A DNA stretch of 64,000 nt from Ramlibacter tataouinensis (lineage in GTDB: Bacteria > Pseudomonadota > Gammaproteobacteria > Burkholderiales > Burkholderiaceae_C). The stretch is from contig DIZF01000029.1 in the NCBI GenBank assembly GCA_002427815.1, positions 11,771 through 75,770 on the forward strand. Direction: 5' to 3'. Numbering within the stretch: the first letter of the stretch is position 1; the number at the start of each line of letters is the position of its first letter. Positions 59,716 to 64,000 of the stretch are shown here, one piece after another. The notes beneath the pieces are model-generated. The model was not told where the DNA came from. It was given only the letters and a program-made list of their open reading frames with translations, and did no database searches. Both the position numbers and the translations under genes were made by a program.

Positions 59716-62700
59716 ATGAGCCATTTTCTCGACCGCCTCACCTATTTTTCACAGCCCCGCGAGCCGTTCTCCGGCGACCACGGGCAGACCACCGGCGAAG
59801 ACCGCACCTGGGAGGACGCCTATCGCGACCGCTGGGCGCACGACAAGATCGTGCGCAGCACCCACGGCGTCAACTGCACCGGGTCCTGCTCCTGGAAGAT
59901 CTACGTCAAGGGCGGCATCGTCACCTGGGAAACCCAGCAGACCGACTACCCGCGCACGCGCTGGGACATGCCCAACCACGAGCCGCGCGGCTGTTCGCGC
60001 GGCGCCAGCTACAGCTGGTACCTGTACAGCGCCAATCGCGTGAAGTACCCCATGGTGCGTGGTCGCCTGCTCAAGGTCTGGCGCGAAGCGCGGCTCACGA
60101 TGGCGCCGGTCCTGGCCTGGGCCACGATCGTCGCCGACGACGCCAGGCGCAAGAGCTGGCAGTCCGTACGCGGCATGGGCGGCTTCACCCGCTCCAGCTG
60201 GGACGAGGTCAACGAGATCATCGCCGCGGCCAACATTCACACCATCCGCCAGCATGGACCCGACCGGATCGTCGGCTTCTCGCCGATCCCCGCGATGTCG
60301 ATGGTGAGCTACGCCGCCGGCAGCCGCTATCTCAGCCTGATCGGCGGCGTCAACCTGAGCTTCTACGACTGGTACTGCGACCTGCCGCCCTCGAGCCCGC
60401 AGGTCTGGGGCGAACAGACCGACGTGCCGGAATCGGCCGACTGGTACAACTCCAGCTTCATCATCGCCTGGGGCTCCAACGTGCCGCAGACACGCACGCC
60501 GGACGCCCACTTCTTCACCGAGGTGCGCTACAAGGGCACCAAGACCGTGGCGATCACGCCCGATTACTCCGAGGTGGCGAAGCTGTCCGACCTGTGGCTG
60601 CACCCCAAGCAGGGCACCGACGCAGCCGTCGCGATGGCGATGGGCCATGTGATCCTCAAGGAGTTCTATTTCGACAAGCGCTCGGCGTATTTCGACGACT
60701 ATGCGCGCCGCTACACCGACCTGCCAATGCTGGTGATGCTGAAGGAGCACCGCATGCCCTCCGGCGAGACGGTCATGGTTCCGGATCGCTATGTCCGCGC
60801 CTCCGACTTCAATGGCAAGCTCGGCCAGTCGAACAACCCGGAATGGAAAACCGTGGCCTTTGCCGACGACGGCAAGGTGGTGCTGCCCAAAGGCGCCATC
60901 GGCTTCCGCTGGGGGCCGGACGGTCGCCCCGACGCGGGCCAATGGAACCTCGAAGACAAGGAAGCACGGCACGACCAGCAGGTCAAGCTCAAGCTGTCGG
61001 TGCTGGAAGGCGCGAGCCCTGGCAGCGAAACCGCGAAGATCGGTTTCCCCTACTTCGGCGGCATTCCGAGCGAGCACTTCCCGCACAACACCCAGACCGA
61101 TGTGCTGGTGCGCACGGTGCCGGTGCAGCGTATCGCGCTGGGCAAGGCCGGCGAGGAACGCTCGGCGCTCGTCGCTACCGTCTTCGATCTGCATGCGGCC
61201 AATTACGGTGTGGCACGCGGGTTGCCCGGTGAGCTGGCGGCGAAGAGCTTCGACGACGACACGCCCTACACGCCGGCATGGCAGGAAAAGATCACCGGCG
61301 TGTCGCGCGACCAGATCATCACCGTGGCGCGCCAGTTCGCCGACAACGCAGACAAGACCCATGGCAAGTCCATGGTGATCATCGGCGCCGGCATGAATCA
61401 CTGGTACAACAGCGACATGAACTACCGCGGCGTCATCAACATGCTGATGATGTGCGGCTGCATCGGCCAGAGCGGTGGCGGCTGGGCGCATTACGTGGGC
61501 CAGGAAAAGCTGCGCCCGCAGACCGGCTGGACGGCGCTGGCCTTCGCGCTGGACTGGATCCGTCCGCCGCGCCAGATGAACTCCACCAGTTTTTTCTACG
61601 CGCATACCGACCAGTGGCGCTACGAGAAACTCGGCATGGAAGAAGTGCTGTCGCCGCTGGCCGACAAGAAGGCGTTCGCCGGCAGCATGATCGACTACAA
61701 CGTGCGCGCCGAACGCATGGGCTGGCTGCCGTCGGCGCCGCAACTGCAGACGAATCCGCTGCAGGTCGTCAAGGACGCCCAGGCAGCCGGCATGGAAGGC
61801 AGGGACTACACGGTCAAGGCGCTGAAGGACGGGTCGCTGCGCATGAGCTGCGAGGACCCGGATCATCCCGCCAACTGGCCACGCAACATGTTCGTGTGGC
61901 GCTCGAACATCCTGGGCTCCTCCGGCAAGGGCCACGAGTATTTCCTGAAACACCTGCTGGGCACCAGTCACGGCGTACAGGGCAAGGACCTCGGCGCGGA
62001 CCAGGCCAAGCCCACCGAGGTGGTCTGGCACGATCAGGCGCCCGAGGGCAAGCTGGACCTGGTGGTGACGCTGGACTTCCGCATGAGCACGACCTGCCTG
62101 TATTCGGACATCGTGCTGCCCACCGCCACCTGGTACGAGAAGAACGACCTGAACACCAGCGACATGCATCCGTTCATCCACCCGCTGTCCACGGCGGTGG
62201 ACCCGGCCTGGCAATCGAAAAGCGACTGGGAGATCTACAAGGGTTTCGCGAAGAAATTCAGCGAGCTGTGCCCCGGCCACCTGGGTGTCGAGAAGGAAGT
62301 GGTGCTCACGCCGTTGATGCACGACTCGCCGGGTGAACTGGCCCAACCCTTCGGCGTGGCCGACTGGAAGCGCGGCGAATGCGAGCTGATTCCGGGCAAG
62401 ACGGCGCCGCAGATCGCCGTGGTCGAGCGCGACTATCCCAATGTGTACAAACGCTTCACCGCCCTCGGCCCGCTGATGAGCAAGGTCGGCAACGGCGGCA
62501 AGGGCATCTCGTGGAACACCCAGACCGAAGTCGAACAGCTCGGCCAGCTCAACGGCCTGGTCACCGACGCCGGCGCCACCCAGGGCATGCCCTCCATCGA
62601 CAGCGACATCGACGCCTGCGAAGTCGTGCTGCAACTCGCCCCTGAGACCAACGGACATGTGGCTGTGAAGGCGTGGGAGGCGCTGTCGAAGCAGACCGGG

Positions 62701-63504
62701 CGCGAACACGCCCATCTGGCGCTGCACCGCGAGGACGAGAAGATCCGCTTCCGCGACATCCAGGCACAGCCGCGCAAGATCATTTCGTCGCCCACCTGGA
62801 GCGGCCTGGAAAGCGAAAAGGTTTCGTACAACGCCGGCTACACCAACGTCCATGAGCTGATCCCATGGCGCACCCTCACCGGGCGCCAGCAGTTCTACCT
62901 GGACCATCCGTGGATGAGCGCGTTCGGCGAGAACTTCGCCAGCTATCGCCCGCCGGTGGACCTGAAGGCCACCGCCGGCATCCACGGCATCAAGGGGAAC
63001 GGCAACACCGAGATCCTGCTGAACTTCATCACGCCGCACCAGAAGTGGGGCATCCACTCCACCTACAGCGACAACCTGCTGATGCTCACGCTCAATCGCG
63101 GGGGCCCGGTGATCTGGCTGTCGGAGGACGACGCGAAGAGCGCCGGCATTGTCGACAACGACTGGGTCGAGCTCTTCAACCTCAACGGCGCCATCGCGGC
63201 GCGGGCGGTGGTAAGCCAGCGGATCAACCCGGGGATGGTGCTCATGTACCACGCGCAGGAAAAGACCATCAACACGCCCGGCTCGCAGATCACCGGCATG
63301 CGCGGCGGCATCCACAACTCGGTCACGCGCATCGTGCTCAAGCCCACCCACATGATCGGCGGCTACGCCCAGTTCAGCTACGGCTTCAACTACTACGGAA
63401 CCATAGGCACCAACCGCGACGAATTCGTGGTGGTGCGCAAGATGAGCAAGATCGACTGGATGGACGAGCCGGCGGCCGCGGCTGCGGCAGGAGAAGCAGC
63501 ATGA
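59716..63504 (+). CDS. narG: Respiratory nitrate reductase alpha subunit NarG
   Basis: Cytoplasm-facing molybdopterin subunit reducing nitrate to nitrite. 1262 residues, full length. The FS0 cluster ligands are in STHGVNCTGSCSWKIYVKGG and PRGCSRGASYSW; the Mo-ligand region follows in WYCDLPPSSPQVWGEQTDVPE with the conserved Asp. No twin-arginine signal is evident, as in many cytoplasmic NarG. GGAG eight bases before ATG 59716; overlaps narH by ATGA. Confidence 0.97.
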   Translation: MSHFLDRLTYFSQPREPFSGDHGQTTGEDRTWEDAYRDRWAHDKIVRSTHGVNCTGSCSWKIYVKGGIVTWETQQTDYPRTRWDMPNHEPRGCSRGASYSWYLYSANRVKYPMVRGRLLKVWREARLTMAPVLAWATIVADDARRKSWQSVRGMGGFTRSSWDEVNEIIAAANIHTIRQHGPDRIVGFSPIPAMSMVSYAAGSRYLSLIGGVNLSFYDWYCDLPPSSPQVWGEQTDVPESADWYNSSFIIAWGSNVPQTRTPDAHFFTEVRYKGTKTVAITPDYSEVAKLSDLWLHPKQGTDAAVAMAMGHVILKEFYFDKRSAYFDDYARRYTDLPMLVMLKEHRMPSGETVMVPDRYVRASDFNGKLGQSNNPEWKTVAFADDGKVVLPKGAIGFRWGPDGRPDAGQWNLEDKEARHDQQVKLKLSVLEGASPGSETAKIGFPYFGGIPSEHFPHNTQTDVLVRTVPVQRIALGKAGEERSALVATVFDLHAANYGVARGLPGELAAKSFDDDTPYTPAWQEKITGVSRDQIITVARQFADNADKTHGKSMVIIGAGMNHWYNSDMNYRGVINMLMMCGCIGQSGGGWAHYVGQEKLRPQTGWTALAFALDWIRPPRQMNSTSFFYAHTDQWRYEKLGMEEVLSPLADKKAFAGSMIDYNVRAERMGWLPSAPQLQTNPLQVVKDAQAAGMEGRDYTVKALKDGSLRMSCEDPDHPANWPRNMFVWRSNILGSSGKGHEYFLKHLLGTSHGVQGKDLGADQAKPTEVVWHDQAPEGKLDLVVTLDFRMSTTCLYSDIVLPTATWYEKNDLNTSDMHPFIHPLSTAVDPAWQSKSDWEIYKGFAKKFSELCPGHLGVEKEVVLTPLMHDSPGELAQPFGVADWKRGECELIPGKTAPQIAVVERDYPNVYKRFTALGPLMSKVGNGGKGISWNTQTEVEQLGQLNGLVTDAGATQGMPSIDSDIDACEVVLQLAPETNGHVAVKAWEALSKQTGREHAHLALHREDEKIRFRDIQAQPRKIISSPTWSGLESEKVSYNAGYTNVHELIPWRTLTGRQQFYLDHPWMSAFGENFASYRPPVDLKATAGIHGIKGNGNTEILLNFITPHQKWGIHSTYSDNLLMLTLNRGGPVIWLSEDDAKSAGIVDNDWVELFNLNGAIAARAVVSQRINPGMVLMYHAQEKTINTPGSQITGMRGGIHNSVTRIVLKPTHMIGGYAQFSYGFNYYGTIGTNRDEFVVVRKMSKIDWMDEPAAAAAAGEAA

Positions 63505-64000
63505 AAGTCCGCGCACAGATCGGCATGGTCCTGAACCTGGACAAGTGCATCGGTTGCCACACCTGCTCGGTCACCTGCAAGAACGTGTGGACCAGCCGGC
63601 CCGGCATGGAGTACGCGTGGTTCAACAACGTGGAGACGAAGCCCGGCATCGGCTACCCCAAGGAGTGGGAGAACCAGGGCAAGTGGAACGGCGGGTGGGT
63701 TCGCAAGGCCGACGGCTCGATCGCGCCGCGCCAGGGCAACAAGTGGCAGTTGCTGATGAAGATCTTCTCCAATCCGAACCTGCCGCAGATCGACGACTAC
63801 TACGAGCCCTTCACCTTCGACTACGACCACCTGCAGTCGGCGCCCGAGATGAAGGCGGTGCCAACGGCGCGGCCGCGCAGCCTGATCACCGGCCAGCGCA
63901 TGGAAAAGATCGAATGGGGACCGAACTGGGAGGAGATCCTGGGCGGCGAGTTCGCCAAGCGCAGCAAGGACGCGAATCTGGCGGACTTCGACGCGGTGCA
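63501..64000 (+). CDS. narH: Respiratory nitrate reductase beta subunit NarH (partial)
   Basis: First 166 codons of the Fe-S subunit; the gene runs off the window. Starts MKVRAQIGMVLNLDKCIGCH with the first ferredoxin-type cluster (CIGCHTCSVTCKNVW), followed by EYAWFNNVETKPGIGYPKEW, all typical of NarH. Overlaps narG by four bases. narJ and narI are expected downstream. Confidence 0.96.
   Translation, partial: MKVRAQIGMVLNLDKCIGCHTCSVTCKNVWTSRPGMEYAWFNNVETKPGIGYPKEWENQGKWNGGWVRKADGSIAPRQGNKWQLLMKIFSNPNLPQIDDYYEPFTFDYDHLQSAPEMKAVPTARPRSLITGQRMEKIEWGPNWEEILGGEFAKRSKDANLADFDAV

Noticed and set aside
57978..59741. 587-codon antisense frame over narK1/narK2
   Set aside because: Shadow of two clear MFS transporters; low-complexity Arg/Glu/Asp-rich product.
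59749..63516. 1255-codon open frame antisense to narG
   Set aside because: It lies fully opposite a complete, motif-bearing NarG in GC-rich DNA, where antisense frames stay open by codon bias. Its composition (His/Arg/Val-rich) has no family resemblance.

Overview
The window is strongly GC-rich. Its gene families and intergenic elements fit a betaproteobacterium of the order Burkholderiales, probably Comamonadaceae-like (cbb3 oxidase ccoNOQP-ccoG-ccoS-ccoI, short beta-type FixH, NarXL-NarK1K2-NarGH, a typical comamonad intergenic GC hairpin repeat near 33.05 kb). The family placement is inference from gene content. No tRNA, rRNA, CRISPR array, transposase or phage gene was found.

Layout. 0-7.1 kb: NAD and phosphoribosyl metabolism (nicotinamidase, DHH phosphoesterase, accessory PRPP synthase, APH-like kinase, nicotinate phosphoribosyltransferase, CapA-like protein, phosphoribosyltransferase). 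7.3-18 kb: stress and dormancy genes (HPF, CBS proteins, a frameshifted Lon-like protease, CBS-archease-RtcB, two three-BON proteins, Hsp20, a LigD-type polymerase domain, a truncated methyltransferase, a host-attachment/baeRF-like protein). 18-24.3 kb: a broken acyl-CoA synthetase, a 2-oxoacid dehydrogenase E1alpha/E1beta/E2 with its own acyl carrier protein, and alanine dehydrogenase. 24.4-28.8 kb: unknown genes, CbpM/CbpA, an FNR homologue and a receiver-only regulator. 28.9-34.2 kb: a sulfur-oxidation block with intact tusA, dsrE2, an SQR-like gene, soeC and sorB, but with soeA/soeB, a dsrK-like gene, an arsR gene and sorA reduced to fused stubs. 34.3-45.3 kb: an EnvZ/OmpR-type pair with a Met-rich Spy protein, a candidate small RNA, universal stress proteins, a PAS kinase/NarL-type pair and a second HPF-CBS module. 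45.3-53.1 kb: cbb3 oxidase and its assembly genes. 53.2-64 kb: two universal stress proteins, then narXL, narK1K2, narG and the start of narH.

How it works together. At least thirteen intergenic sites match the FNR/ANR box (TTGAY-N4-RTCAA). Nearly all are followed 21-22 bases later by a TA-rich -10 hexamer (TAGAGT and relatives), the class II activator geometry with the box at about -41.5. They serve pncA, pncB, HPF-CBS-Lon, CBS-archease-RtcB, BON-Hsp20-LigD, both host-attachment genes, the second BON operon, three Usp transcription units, ccoN, ccoI and one apparently non-coding transcript. An FNR homologue with the Fe-S cysteines is encoded at 27.6-28.4 kb. The window therefore reads as a low-oxygen survival regulon plus the respiratory enzymes used under those conditions. 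Its composition closely mirrors the Mycobacterium tuberculosis DosR dormancy regulon (PncB2, CapA-like, phosphoribosyltransferase, APH-like kinase, Usp, HspX, CBS, HPF-like, eRF1-like, archease/RtcB, NarK2), but with FNR promoters.

Caution. Several genes carry one-base indels in G or C runs or look like deletion chimeras. Either the assembly is imperfect or this strain is losing its sulfur and accessory genes.
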